From positions 1,302,001 through 1,366,000 of the forward strand of contig NZ_AP027731.1 in assembly GCF_030296595.1 (NCBI RefSeq): a stretch of 64,000 bases of DNA. Reading direction: 5' to 3'. The notes below the pieces were generated by a model. The model did not search any database, was not told where the DNA came from, and saw nothing but the letters and a program-made list of their open reading frames with translations. Positions 1 through 9,426 of the stretch are shown in pieces. Made by a program: the position numbers and the translations under genes. Positions within the stretch are counted from its first letter, which is position 1. The number at the start of each line of letters is the position of its first letter. Source of the DNA: Naasia aerilata. Lineage in GTDB: Bacteria; Actinomycetota; Actinomycetes; Actinomycetales; Microbacteriaceae.

Positions 1-719
1 CGGGTCTGGATGAGCCCGCCGAGCGCCTTGATCGCGCAGGCGGTGGCAACGCCCTCGGGGCTTCCGCCGGTGCCCACGCACATGTCGATGCGGGTCTCGT
101 AGCGTGCTGCGTTGATGCCGCCCGCGACGTCGCCGTCGAGCAGGAGCCGCGTCCCGGCGCCCGCTGCCCGGATGTCGTCGATGAGCTGCGCGTGCCGCGG
201 GCGGTCGAGGACCGCGATCTGCATCTGCTCGACCGGCTTGCCCTTCGCCTTGGCGAGGGCTCGGATGTTCTCCCCGATCGGCTTCCGGATGTCCACGACG
301 CCGATGCCCTCCGGCCCGGTGACGATCTTGTCCATGTAGAACACGCTCGAGGCGTCCAGCATGGACCCGCGGTCGGCGACGGCGATCATCGACAGGGCGT
401 TCTGCCGACCGGCCGCGGTCAGCGACGTGCCGTCGATCGGGTCCACCGCGATGTCGCAGGCCGGGCCGTTGCCGGTGCCGACGTGCTCGCCGTTGAAGAG
501 CATGGGCGCCTGGTCCTTCTCGCCCTCACCGATCACGACGACGCCGTCGAAGTCCACGGTGCCGAGGAACTTGCGCATTGCATCGACGGCCGCCTTGTCC
601 GCGGCGTTCTTGTCGCCGCGGCCGATGAACGGGACCGCGCGGATCGCGGCCGCCTCGGTCGCCCGCACCAGCTCCATGGCCAGGTTGCGGTCGGGGCTCT
701 CGTACACGCTCTGCTGCAT
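1..719 (-). CDS. glpX: Fructose-1,6-bisphosphatase class II, GlpX (partial, C-terminus outside window)
   Basis: The reverse strand encodes an N-terminus [20 protein letters not shown], followed by the class II FBPase features [19 protein letters not shown] and [10 protein letters not shown]. The last is the end of the visible part, about 239 codons of a protein usually near 330 residues. The enzyme hydrolyses fructose-1,6-bisphosphate to fructose-6-phosphate in gluconeogenesis, in the cytosol, with a divalent metal. The start ATG (719..717) lies 2 nt after the rhaB stop, and its ribosome site GAGGTGAG is inside the rhaB end. This makes it look like the last gene of the rhamnose operon. The frame is intact within the window. 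Confidence 0.93.
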   Translation of the reverse strand, partial: MQQSVYESPDRNLAMELVRATEAAAIRAVPFIGRGDKNAADKAAVDAMRKFLGTVDFDGVVVIGEGEKDQAPMLFNGEHVGTGNGPACDIAVDPIDGTSLTAAGRQNALSMIAVADRGSMLDASSVFYMDKIVTGPEGIGVVDIRKPIGENIRALAKAKGKPVEQMQIAVLDRPRHAQLIDDIRAAGAGTRLLLDGDVAGGINAARYETRIDMCVGTGGSPEGVATACAIKALGGLIQT

Positions 720-721
720 GC

Positions 722-2154
722 TCACCTCGTCGTGCGGCCGGCCGCCCGCGCCGGATAGGCGCGCGGCGGGAAGGAGTAGGCGACGATGGAGCGTAGCGCG
801 TCGAGGTCGCCGTCGACGAGACCGTGCGTCCGCGCCTGCACGAGCAGGTTGCCGATCGCCGTCGCCTCGACGGGCCCCGCGATCACCGGAACCCCGATGG
901 CGTCGGCGGTCAGCTGGCAGAGGAGCGCGTTCTGAGCGCCGCCGCCGACGACGTGCACGGTGCGGACCGGCCGCCCGGTGAGACGCTCGATGTCGCGGAT
1001 CGCTCCGGCGTAGGCGTTCGCGAGGCTCTGCAGGATGCTGCGCACGAACTCGCCCCGGGTCGCGGGAACCGGTCGCCCGGCCTCCGCCAGCAGCGCGGCG
1101 ATGCGCGCCGGCATGTCGCCCGGGGGCAGGAGCCGGGGATCGGCCGCGTCGAAGGTGGGCACGTCGGACGGGGCATCGCCCGCGAGCTGCAGGAGGTGCT
1201 CCAGATCCTCACGATCACCCGCCCTCTCCCACGTCCGCACCGACTCGCTGAGGAGCCACAGCCCCATGACGTTCTTGAGGAACCGGGTGCGGCCGTCGAC
1301 GCCACCCTCGTTCGTGAAGCCCGCCTGTCGAGCCTCGTCCGTGGCGAGGGGGCGGACAGCTCCGTGCCGACGAGCGACCACGTCCCCGAGGAGATGTAGG
1401 CGGAGTCGTCGCCCACCGAGGGCACGCCCACGACGGCGGAGGCCGTGTCGTGCGACCCGACGGTGCTGAACCGGACGGCGGACGCGATGCCGAACTCGCT
1501 GCGCACCGCTTCCGACACGGGCCCGAGGTCGGTACCCGGGGGCACGATCTCGGGCAGGAGCGCCGGGGGCAGGGCGAGGCGAGCGAGGAGCTCGCGGTCC
1601 CAGTCGGTGCTGCCGACAGGAACGAGTCCCGTCGTCGACGCGTTCGTGAGCTCGGCCACGGCGTGCCCGGTCGCCCAGTAGGCGAGAAGGTCGGGGATGA
1701 GGAGCATTCGGTCGGCGAGCTCAAGCGTCCCCACGGCCGCGTCGGCGGCCAGCTGGAAGACGGTGTTGAAGGGCAGGTGCTGCAGCCCGTTGCGCGAGAA
1801 GAGCTCGGCGGCGGGCACGCGCGTGTGCACCGCGGCGACGCCCTCCGCCGTGCGCTCGTCCCGGTAGTGATACGGGTTGCCGAGCATGCGGCCGTTGCGC
1901 AGCAGCGCGTAGTCGACCGCCCAGGAGTCCACGGCGGCGCCGAGCAGCTCGGGCTCCTCGCGGGAGGCGGCCCCGAGCCCGTTCATCGCCGCCGAGTAGA
2001 GCGACAGCACGTCCCAGTGCAGCCCGTCCGACGTCCGTACGGGAGTGTTCGGGAACCGCGCGACGTGCCGCAGGTGCAGCTGACGGTGGCCCACCGTTCC
2101 GACGAGAACCCGGCCGCTGGTCGCGCCCAGGTCGATCGCCGCGACCGCCTTCAT
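722..2154 (-). CDS. rhaB: Rhamnulokinase (FGGY family), frameshifted in this sequence
   Basis: The enzyme phosphorylates L-rhamnulose to L-rhamnulose-1-phosphate with ATP. The N-terminal frame starts [19 protein letters not shown], the FGGY phosphate-1 motif, and runs to the second motif [15 protein letters not shown]. The rest ([19 protein letters not shown], then [15 protein letters not shown], the adenosine motif) lies in another frame. Adding one base to the C5 run at 1348-1352 (G on the plus strand) joins them as [19 protein letters not shown]. Total length is then about 478 residues, normal for RhaB. It sits 7 nt after rhaDE in the same orientation. The break is most likely a sequencing deletion. 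Confidence 0.92.
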
Positions 2155-2161
2155 CTGCCGG

Positions 2162-4197
2162 TCACCGGAGGAACGCGGCGGCGACGCCGGCGTCGACGGG
2201 GATGTGCAGTCCTGTGGTGTGGCTGAGGTCGGGACCGGTGAGGACGGCGACCGCGTTGGCCACGTTCTCGGGCAGCACCTCGCGCTTGAGGATGGTGCGC
2301 TGCGCGTAGAACTTGCCGAGGTCCTCCTCGGGGATGCCGTAGGTCTTCGCCCGGTTCGCGCCCCAGCCGGCGGCGAAGATCCCGGAGCCGCGCACGACGC
2401 CGTCCGGGTTGATGCCGTTGACCTTAACGCCGTGCTCGCCCAGCTCGACCGCGAGGAGGCGCACCTGGTGGGCCTGGTCCGCCTTCGCGGCGGAGTAGGC
2501 GATGTTGTTGGGCCCGGCGAACACCGAGTTCTTGGACGAGATGTAGATGACGTCGCCGCCGAGCTGCTGATCGATCAGCACCCGCGCCGCCGCCTTGGAG
2601 ACGAGGAACGAGCCCTTCGCCATGACGTCGTGCTGCAGGTCCCAGTCGGCCTCGGTGGTCTCCAGCAGGGGCTTCGACAGGGACAGGCCCGCGTTGTTGA
2701 CGACCAGGTCGAGCCCGCCGAATGCGAGCACGGCGGCATCCACGGCGGCCTGCACCTGGAGGGGGTCGGTGACATTCGCCTGCACCCCGATCGCCACGTC
2801 GGCGCTGCCGAGCTCGGCGGCGGCCGCCTCCGCCTTCTCGAGGTCGAGGTCGGCGATGACGACGCAGGCGCCCTCCGCCGCGAGCCGGGTGGCGATGGCC
2901 TTGCCGATGCCGGACGCCGCTCCGGTAACCAGGGCGATGCGGGTGGCGTGCGACTTGGGCTTCGGCATCCGCTGGAGCTTGGCCTCCTCGAGGGCCCAAT
3001 ACTCGATGCGGAACTTCTCCTCGTCGGAGATCGGTGCGTAGGTCGAGAGCGACTCCGCCCCGCGCATCACGTTGATGGCGTTGATGTAGAACTCGCTCGC
3101 GACCCGAGCGGTCTGCTTGTTCGCCCCATAGCTGAACAGCCCGACGCCGGGCACGAGAACGATCAGGGGGTCGGCCCCGCGCATGGCGGGGGAGTCCGCC
3201 GAGGCGTGTGCCTCGTAGTACGCCCGGTAGTCGGCCCGGTAGGCCTCGTGCAGCTCCTTCAGCCGCGCGACGGAGTCCTCCACCGAAGCGGTGGCGGGCA
3301 GGTCGAGCAGCATGGGCTTGACCTTGGTGCGCAGGAAGTGGTCGGGGCAGCTGGTGCCGAGGGCGGCGAGCCGGGGTGCTCGGCGCGGGCGAGGAAGTCG
3401 AGGACCTCGCCGGCGTCGGTGAAGTGGCCGACCATCGGCCGGTCGGTGGAGGCGAGCCCGCGGATGGCCGGGGCGAGGGCGGCCGCCTTGGCGCGGCGCA
3501 CGTCCTCGGGAAGCGGCTCGAAGCCCGGCAGGATGCCACCGAAGGGGTCGGTGCGGCCATGCTTGGCGATGTACTGCTCCGCGGTGGCGATGATCCACAG
3601 GGAGTTGGCCTCCGCCTCCTCGCTCGTCTCGCCCCAGGCCGTGATGCCGTGACCGCCGAGGATCGTGCCGATCGCCTCGGGGTTCTGCTCCTTGATTTCG
3701 GCGATGTCGAGGCCCAGCTGGAAGCCGGGACGTCGCCACGGCACCCAGACCACCCTGCCGCCGAAGATCTCCTTCGTCAGCGCCTCGCCGTCGGCGGCCG
3801 TCGCGATCGCGATGCCCGAGTCGGGGTGCAGGTGGTCGACGTGCGCCGCGTCGACGAGGCCGTGCATGGCCGTGTCGATCGAAGGGGCTGCACCGCCCTT
3901 GCCGTGCAGCGTGTAGTCGAACGCGGCGACCATCTCGTCCTCGCGCTCGACCCCCGGGTAGACGCCCTTCAGCGCGCGCAGCCGGTCGAGCCGCAGCACC
4001 GCGAGGCCTGACTCCTTCAGTGTTCCGAGGTCGCCGCCGGAGCCCTTGACCCACATGAGCTCGACCTGCTCGCCCGTGACCGGGTCGGTCTCGATGCCCT
4101 TGGCCGACGTGTTGCCGCCCGCGTAGTTCGTGTTCTTCGGGTCGGCGCCGAGCCGGTTGGATCGGGCGAGCAGCGCCTCGACGGTGGGGTTGGTCAC
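2162..4197 (-). CDS. Bifunctional rhamnulose-1-phosphate aldolase / short-chain (lactaldehyde) dehydrogenase, frameshifted
   Basis: This is a fusion of an N-terminal class II aldolase/adducin domain (NTNYAGGNTSAKG; metal histidines in HVDHLHPDSG; LGGHGITAWGE) and a C-terminal SDR domain with the Rossmann motif TGAASGIGKA, NNAG, and catalytic YSAAK. The family cleaves L-rhamnulose-1-phosphate to DHAP and L-lactaldehyde and oxidises the latter to lactate with NAD. The GTG start overlaps the upstream esterase stop (GTGA). The two halves are in different frames; one extra base in the run at 3373-3376 restores AEHPRLAALGTSCPDHF. The corrected length is about 678 residues, as expected. Often called RhaD/RhaE or RhaEW; the symbol varies between species. 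Confidence 0.9.
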
Positions 4198-5102
4198 GGG
4201 TGCGCGTCTCCAGAGGTTTCGTGGGCGGTGCCCACGAGGTCGGTCGTGGTCAGCCAGGCGACGATGCGCCGTACGCTGCGATGGGCGCCCGGGTTGTCGG
4301 GCTCGTTGAGGTGGCCGTGGCGGGTGCCGTCCTCGCGGACCAGCAGGGTGTCGACGCCCGCGGCCGCCAGCTCGGCGGCGAACAGCTCGCCCGTCGAGCG
4401 GAGGCTGTCGGCGTCCGAGTTGAGGACGAACGTCGGGGGAAGGCCGTGCAGGTCGGCGCCGCCCGCGAACGCGTAGGGGTCGGCCAGTGCGGCCGCGCTG
4501 CCGGCGTAGTTGAGGTTGATCGCGGCGACAGACGCCGGCTCGAAGCGCGCCTCCGCGGGGAGGGCCGCGACCTTCGCCGCGAGCTCGGGCCGGTGCTCGG
4601 GCAGCTCAGCGTGGAGGAGAGGGTAGGCCAGCACGAGGGAGCGGGGAAGCACCGGTCCCTCATCCCGCAGCCGGAGCGTTGCACCGGCGACCAGGTTGCC
4701 GCCTGCGCTCGCGCCGCCGAGGGACCAGCTGCCGGCGGGCACGCCGAACTCGGTGGTGCTCGTGGCCCACACGAACGCGGCGGAGACCTCCTCGGAGGCG
4801 ACCGGGAAGAGCGCGCCGTCGCGGCGCTCGTCGCGGAAGTCCTCGGGGAAGCCCCGCGTTCCCGAGAGCTGGTAGTCGACGGAGATCACCGGGATGCCGG
4901 CGGCGGCGATCCTGCGGGAGACCCAGTCGGCCTCCGGCATGTCGAGCTCGCCGAAGGCGAAGGCGCCGCCGTGCACCCAGACGAAGCCGGCGCTCGGGGT
5001 CGCGGAGCCGGCCGGCTCGTAGGTGCGGACGCGGAGAGGGCCGTGGGGGCCGTCGAGGGTGCGGTCGGCGACGGTCACGCCCGCCGTGTCAATGAACGTC
5101 AT
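4194..5102 (-). CDS. Alpha/beta hydrolase (hormone-sensitive-lipase type esterase) within the rhamnose operon
   Basis: The 302-residue protein has the HSL-family oxyanion motif HGGAFAFGE, the nucleophile elbow GGASAGGN (Ser of G-A-S-A-G), an Asp in NSDADSL and a His in TRHGHLNE, a full catalytic triad. No signal peptide is visible, so it should act in the cytosol on a small acyl ester. I chose ATG at 5102 (MTFIDTAGV) because AGAAGGA sits about 7 nt upstream; the frame continues further 5' without support. It lies between rhaI and rhaDE and its stop overlaps the rhaDE start. I infer deacylation of acylated rhamnose or another imported rhamnoside; this is not shown by sequence. Confidence 0.85.
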   Translation of the reverse strand: MTFIDTAGVTVADRTLDGPHGPLRVRTYEPAGSATPSAGFVWVHGGAFAFGELDMPEADWVSRRIAAAGIPVISVDYQLSGTRGFPEDFRDERRDGALFPVASEEVSAAFVWATSTTEFGVPAGSWSLGGASAGGNLVAGATLRLRDEGPVLPRSLVLAYPLLHAELPEHRPELAAKVAALPAEARFEPASVAAINLNYAGSAAALADPYAFAGGADLHGLPPTFVLNSDADSLRSTGELFAAELAAAGVDTLLVREDGTRHGHLNEPDNPGAHRSVRRIVAWLTTTDLVGTAHETSGDAHP

Positions 5103-5165
5103 CGTCGTCCTTCTTGGTCTGGCGCGCATACTGCGCGCGCTCGCTCCGTTGCACTGCGCTCGACA

Positions 5166-5210
5166 GAGCTTGGGTGAAGGAGGTCCACCGGACCTCATTC
5201 ACTCAAGCTC
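5166..5210. repeat. Long imperfect hairpin between rhaI and the esterase gene
   Basis: Arms 5166-5186 and 5190-5210 are complementary at 19 of 21 positions with a 3-nt loop. The right arm contains the rhaI stop codon. No T-tract follows on either strand, so a simple intrinsic terminator is unlikely. It may stabilise the rhaI message, attenuate the downstream genes, or be a dispersed palindromic element. Confidence 0.6.
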
Positions 5211-6369
5211 CCCACCCCGCCTGGTCGCCGCCGACGCGCTCGGCCTCGATCTTCGCCTGGTAGCCGCTCTCGGCGTAGGCCCTCATCGGGTTCGCGGGGA
5301 GGCCGCGGGACTCGCGCCACTCCGCGAGTGCCGGACGGACGTCGGTGTAGAAGGCGTCCATGAGGACGTCGTTGGCGCCCAGCACGTCGCCCGCCTGCTG
5401 CGCGGCGCCGAGGGCGTCGCGGTCGATCAGCAGAGCCCGCGCCGTCATCTCCTGCACGTTGAGCACGCTGCGGATCTGCCCCGGGATCTTCTTCTCGATG
5501 TTGTGGCACTGGTCGAGCATGAACGCGACTCCGCTGTCCTTGCCGTAGCCGCCGCCTCGGACGACCTCGACGAGGATGCGGAACAGCTGGAACGGGTCGG
5601 CGGCACCCACGATCAGATCGTCGTCGGCGTAGAACCGTGAGTTGAAGTCGAAGGAGCCGAGCTTCCCGAGGCGCAGCAGTTGCATCACGATGAACTCGAT
5701 GTTGGTGCCCGGCGCGTGGTGGCCCGTGTCGAGGCAGACGAACGCCTTCTCGCCGAGGGCGGCCACCTGTGCGTAGGACGTGCCCCAGTCGGGAACATCG
5801 GTGTGGTAGAACGCCGGTTCGAAGAACTTGTACTCGAGGACCAGGCGCTGGCTGTCGCCGATGCGGGCGTAGATCTGGCCGAGCGAGTCGGCGAGGCGGT
5901 CCTGGCGGGCGCGCATGTCGTCCTGCCCGGGATAGTTGGTGCCGTCGGCGAGCCAGATCTTGAGGTCCGAGGATCCCGTCCGGTTCATGATGTCGATGCA
6001 CTCGAAGTGGTGGTCGATCGCCTGCCTGCGGACCGCCGCGTCCGAGGAGGCCAGGCTGCCGAGCTTGTAAGCCTGGTCCTGGAAGGTGTTCGAGTTGATG
6101 GTGCCGAGGCCGACGCCGAGGCCCTCGGCGTGCTCGCGGAGCTTCCCGTAGTCGTCGACCTTGTCCCACGGGATGTGCAGCGCCACCGTCGGGGCCAGCC
6201 CCGTGAGCTCGTTGACCTTCGCCGCATCCGTGATCTTCTCGAAGGGGTCTCGGGGAACGCCGGCCTGCGGGAACACCCGGAACCGGGTGCCGGAGTTGCC
6301 GAACGCCCAGGACGGCAGCTCGATGGCCTGCTCTGCGAGGAGGCCGGTGATGGAGGAGAAGTCGGTCAT
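5203..6369 (-). CDS. rhaI: L-rhamnose isomerase (RhaI type)
   Basis: This 388-residue enzyme converts L-rhamnose to L-rhamnulose, the first step of the operon. It contains WLADGTNYPGQDD, LEYKFFEPAFYHTDVPDWG, CLDTGHHAPGTNIEF and DFNSRFYADDDL, typical of the xylose-isomerase-fold rhamnose isomerases (Pseudomonas stutzeri type), including metal-binding Glu, Asp and His residues. Start ATG 6369 is preceded by AGGACGG. The frame extends 13 codons further upstream, but that extension would run through the operator. It is the promoter-proximal gene of the leftward operon, and no frameshift is seen. Confidence 0.93.
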   Translation of the reverse strand: MTDFSSITGLLAEQAIELPSWAFGNSGTRFRVFPQAGVPRDPFEKITDAAKVNELTGLAPTVALHIPWDKVDDYGKLREHAEGLGVGLGTINSNTFQDQAYKLGSLASSDAAVRRQAIDHHFECIDIMNRTGSSDLKIWLADGTNYPGQDDMRARQDRLADSLGQIYARIGDSQRLVLEYKFFEPAFYHTDVPDWGTSYAQVAALGEKAFVCLDTGHHAPGTNIEFIVMQLLRLGKLGSFDFNSRFYADDDLIVGAADPFQLFRILVEVVRGGGYGKDSGVAFMLDQCHNIEKKIPGQIRSVLNVQEMTARALLIDRDALGAAQQAGDVLGANDVLMDAFYTDVRPALAEWRESRGLPANPMRAYAESGYQAKIEAERVGGDQAGWGA

Positions 6370-6393
6370 GGCCGTCCTAGAGCGTCGCTGCCG

Positions 6394-6436
6394 AATGAAT
6401 CGATTCATTGTGCGGGAGCGCGTCGGGTGCTGTCAA
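6394..6436 (-). promoter_or_regulatory. Rhamnose operon promoter with LacI-type operator
   Basis: On the reverse strand there is TTGACA (6436..6431), an 18-nt spacer and CACAAT (6412..6407). A perfect 16-bp palindrome, AATGAATCGATTCATT (6394-6409), overlaps the -10 box and the expected transcript start. Its core TGAATCGATTCA has the central CG typical of LacI-family operators. It lies between rhaI and the LacI gene, so the regulator should repress rhaI-to-glpX until a rhamnose-derived inducer appears. Confidence 0.82.
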
Positions 6437-6495
6437 ACCTTCCGCGGGTTATCCCGCCCCTCCGCGGTTGTGCTTCCTCCCGCGGACGGGTGGTA

Positions 6496-7505
6496 TCACC
6501 CGCGGCCGGCGGAGGAGGCGCGCTGCACCAGCTCGGGCTGGAAGACCACGTCCTGCGGCTCCCGGTCCGGATCCTCGGCCTCCTCGAGCAGGATGCGCAC
6601 CGCGGTCTCGCCGATGAGTCTGCTGGGCTGGCGGATCGACGACAGCGGGACGACGGCCGTGCTCGCGAAGTCGATGTCGTCGTAGCCGATGAGCGCGATG
6701 TCCTTCGGGACCCGCAGCGATCGATTCATGACGAGCGCCTGGAGGAGGCCCACGGCGACGAGGTCGTTCGCCGCGAAGATGGCGTCGGGACGCTCGGCGG
6801 CGGGCCGGGAGGCGAGCAGCTCCCCGGCTCGCCGGCCCTCCAGGACGGTGAGGGACGACGTCTCGACGAGCTCCAGCGCAGCGCCGCTCTTCTCCGCGGC
6901 CTGGCGTGCGCCGCGCAGACGGTCGGCCACCTGGCGGACCGCGGTCGGCCCGCCGACGAAGGCGATGTGGCGACGGCCCGACGCCAGCAGGTGCTCGACG
7001 GCCAGCCGGCCGCCTGCAACGTCGTCCACCGCGACCGAGCTCACCGAGCGGTCGTCGCTGCGGCGGTCCACGAGGACCGCCGGGATGCCGCGGGTCCGCA
7101 GGCGGCGCAGGCGCTCGTCGACGTCGCCGGTGGGGAGAGAAGGATGCCGTGCACGCGCTGCTTCTCGAACAGGTCGAGGAACGCGCTCTCCTGCTCGTCG
7201 TCCTCGTCGCTGTTGCCGAGCACGACCGTGAAGTCGGCGGAGCGGGCCTCGTCCTGGGCGCCGCGCGCCACGTCGGCGAAGAACGGGTTGCTGACGTCGA
7301 GCACGACCAGCCCGATGGTGCTGCTGCGGCCCGCGCGCAGCTGGCGGGCGGCGTCGTTGCGGATGTAGCCGAGCTCGTCGATCGCGCGGTGGACGCGTTC
7401 GACGGCCTCAGGAGACACGCGGTGCGGCCGGTTGAGGACGTTGGACACGGTCCCCACCGAGACGCCGGCGAGCACGGCGACGTCGCGCACACTGGCGGCA
7501 GGCAT
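6496..7505 (-). CDS. LacI family transcriptional regulator (probable rhamnose operon repressor), frameshifted
   Basis: The N-terminus has the LacI helix-turn-helix and hinge (RDVAVLAGVSVGTVSNVLNR, then RNDAARQLR). It is followed by a periplasmic-binding-protein-like sensor domain (LVVLDVSNPFFADVARGAQ; later IFAANDLVAVGLLQAL and IALIGYDDIDFAS). The C-terminal half is in a different frame; one base added to the run at 7132-7135 restores LLSPTGDVDERLRRL. Corrected length is about 336 residues, normal. Start ATG 7505 has AGGAGGGG upstream. It is transcribed in the same direction as the rha operon, immediately upstream of the operator at 6394-6409, which makes it the obvious local regulator. Confidence 0.9.
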
Positions 7506-7559
7506 GCCCCTCCTCTGCTCGGACGCTCATGATGGCACGCTGCGAGGCAGGATGGACCC

Positions 7560-8579
7560 GTGGACCCCGTCGCCGCCCTGCATGAGATCGCCTTCTGGCT
7601 CGAGCGCGAGCAGGCCCCCGGATTCAAGGTTCAGGCCTTCCGCCGCGCCGGCACGGCGATCGCCGCGCTGCCGCCCGCCGACGTCGCCGCGCGTGCCCGG
7701 GATGGCCGCCTCAAGAGCGTCAAGGGCATCGGGGGACGCAGCTTCGAGGTGGTCCGTCAGGCGGTGGACGGCGAGGTCCCCGAGTACCTGGCAGCCCTCC
7801 GCGAGCGGGGTGCCGAGCCGCTGACCGAGGGCGGCCGGGAGCTGCGCGCCCGGCTGCGCGGCGACCTCCACGCGCACAGCGAGTGGTCGGACGGCACGAC
7901 CCCGATCGAGCTCATGGTGGATGCTGCGCGCGTGCTCGGCCGGGAGTACCAGGCGCTGACCGACCACTCGCCGAACCTGACGATCGCGAACGGGCTCACG
8001 AGCGAGCGACTGGACCAGGAACTCGAGGTCGTCGCCGGGATCAACGCCCGGCTCGACGGGTTCCGGCTCCTCAGCGGCATCGAGGTCGACATCCTGGAGG
8101 ACGGCACGCTCGACCAGACACCGGACATGCTCGCGAAGCTCGACGTGGTCGTCGCCAGTGTGCACTCGAAGCTCCGCTCGCCGAAGGACGTGATGACGGA
8201 GCGCATGCTCGGTGGGATCCGGGATCCGCACACCAACGTCCTCGGCCACTGCACGGGGCGGCTCGTGCAGGGCGGCCGGGGGACGCGTCCCCAGTCCGAG
8301 TTCGACGCCGAGGCGGTGTTCGGCGCCTGCGTCGAGCACGACGTGGCGGTGGAGATCAACTCGCGGCCCGAGCGGCAGGATCCGCCGGACGACCTGCTCC
8401 AGCTCGCGGTCTCCATGGGCTGCCTGTTCAGCATCGACACGGACGCCCACGCGCCCGGCCAGCTCGCCTTCCTGGACTACGGCGCGGAGCGCGCCGCCGC
8501 GAACGGGGTGCCGGCGGATCGGATCATCACGACCTGGCCGCTCGACCGCCTCCTGGAGTGGACCTCCGCCAAGCGCTGA
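7560..8579 (+). CDS. PHP-domain phosphoesterase with N-terminal helix-hairpin-helix (PolX-like, no polymerase core)
   Basis: About 339 residues. Residues 1-90 resemble the helix-hairpin-helix region of family X polymerases (FKVQAFRRAGTAIAALP, SVKGIGGRSFEVV). From about residue 100 a PHP metal site follows: GDLHAHSEWSDG (HxH), LTDHSPN, SGIEVDI, VASVHSK, and the terminal DTDAHAPGQL. The nucleotidyltransferase core of PolX is absent. PHP domains hydrolyse phosphoesters with a trinuclear metal centre, so a nuclease or histidinol-phosphatase-like role in the cytosol is possible. The start is GTG; CAGGAT lies 6 nt upstream. It is divergent from the LacI gene. Confidence 0.85.
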   Translation: MDPVAALHEIAFWLEREQAPGFKVQAFRRAGTAIAALPPADVAARARDGRLKSVKGIGGRSFEVVRQAVDGEVPEYLAALRERGAEPLTEGGRELRARLRGDLHAHSEWSDGTTPIELMVDAARVLGREYQALTDHSPNLTIANGLTSERLDQELEVVAGINARLDGFRLLSGIEVDILEDGTLDQTPDMLAKLDVVVASVHSKLRSPKDVMTERMLGGIRDPHTNVLGHCTGRLVQGGRGTRPQSEFDAEAVFGACVEHDVAVEINSRPERQDPPDDLLQLAVSMGCLFSIDTDAHAPGQLAFLDYGAERAAANGVPADRIITTWPLDRLLEWTSAKR

Positions 8580-8687
8580 GCTGCCGGCTGGTCCGTGTCT
8601 TCGCCGGCCGGGCAGGACGCAGACCGAGGAGTCCGCCGCGCCGTCCAGCCCCTGCTCCGTCGGCGACCTGCACGGCAGGGTGGAGGA

Positions 8688-9287
8688 ATGCAGCTCTACT
8701 CCGCGTCTCCCCTCGTGCGCAGTCGCCAGGTCCTCTCGGACGTGGCCGCGATCGCCGCCATCGTTCTGTCGATCGTGCTCGGAGCTGCCGTCGGTGCGGC
8801 GGTCGGTGCGCTGGCAGCGCTGGGACGCGGGGTCGAGGAGGCGGGGGAGCGGCTTCAAGGATCCATGACCGACGCCGCGAAGGCGCTCGGGGGCCTTCCC
8901 CTGGTCGGCGATGCGGCCTCGGCGCCGTTCCGAGACGCGAGCAAGGTGGGCGCGTCGCTGATCGCCTCCGGTCAGGATCAGCAGCGGCTGTTCGAGACGC
9001 TCGGCGTGGTGATCGGGCTGCTCGTGGCCCTGACCCCCATCGCGGTCGTGCTGACGGTGTGGCTGCGGCGGCGCCTCGCCTTCGTGCGGCAGGCCCGAGC
9101 GGCCGCCGCGCTCGCCTCCACCTCGGAGGGGCGCGGGCTGCTCGCGCTGCGCGCCCTCATGACCGCCCCGCCGGCCCGTCTCCTCGCCCTCGTGCCGGAT
9201 CCTGCGGGCGGCTGGCGGGCGGGCGACCCGGCCGTGGTAAGTGTGCTCACCGATCTGGAGCTCCGCCGCACCGGCGTGCTCCGGTGA
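8688..9287 (+). CDS. Hypothetical membrane protein, two predicted TM segments
   Basis: I do not recognise a family. I chose ATG 8688 because GGAGG ends 2 nt upstream; the frame is open further 5'. The 199-residue product has a hydrophobic stretch around residues 13-40 (AAIAAIVLSIVLGAAVGAAV) and another around 103-125 (GVVIGLLVALTPIAVVLTVW). An Ala/Gly-rich loop of about 60 residues, probably external, lies between them, and a basic region follows (WLRRRLAFVRQAR). The cytosolic tail ends in VVSVLTDLELRRTG. It stands alone between the PHP gene and the dehydrogenase, and high third-position GC supports coding. Confidence 0.7.
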   Translation: MQLYSASPLVRSRQVLSDVAAIAAIVLSIVLGAAVGAAVGALAALGRGVEEAGERLQGSMTDAAKALGGLPLVGDAASAPFRDASKVGASLIASGQDQQRLFETLGVVIGLLVALTPIAVVLTVWLRRRLAFVRQARAAAALASTSEGRGLLALRALMTAPPARLLALVPDPAGGWRAGDPAVVSVLTDLELRRTGVLR

Positions 9288-9426
9288 CCGGCGCCCCCGC
9301 CGCGCATCCCGAGGGAGATGGAGAGGGCGAGGGAGGGGGTGACGCCTTGCGCGTGGGGCCGCAACCCCTTGAGGGGGCGAGACCGCGGTGACAGCGTGAA
9401 GGAACCACACCCCTCTGGAGGCGCGT

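Noticed and set aside
5680-7368. A 562-codon forward open frame opposite rhaI and the LacI gene
   Set aside because: It is antisense to two well-recognised genes, has Ala/Arg/Gly-rich low-complexity translation and no family motif. Long antisense frames are expected at this GC content. The same applies to other long frames opposite aspS, resB, menD and the permease.
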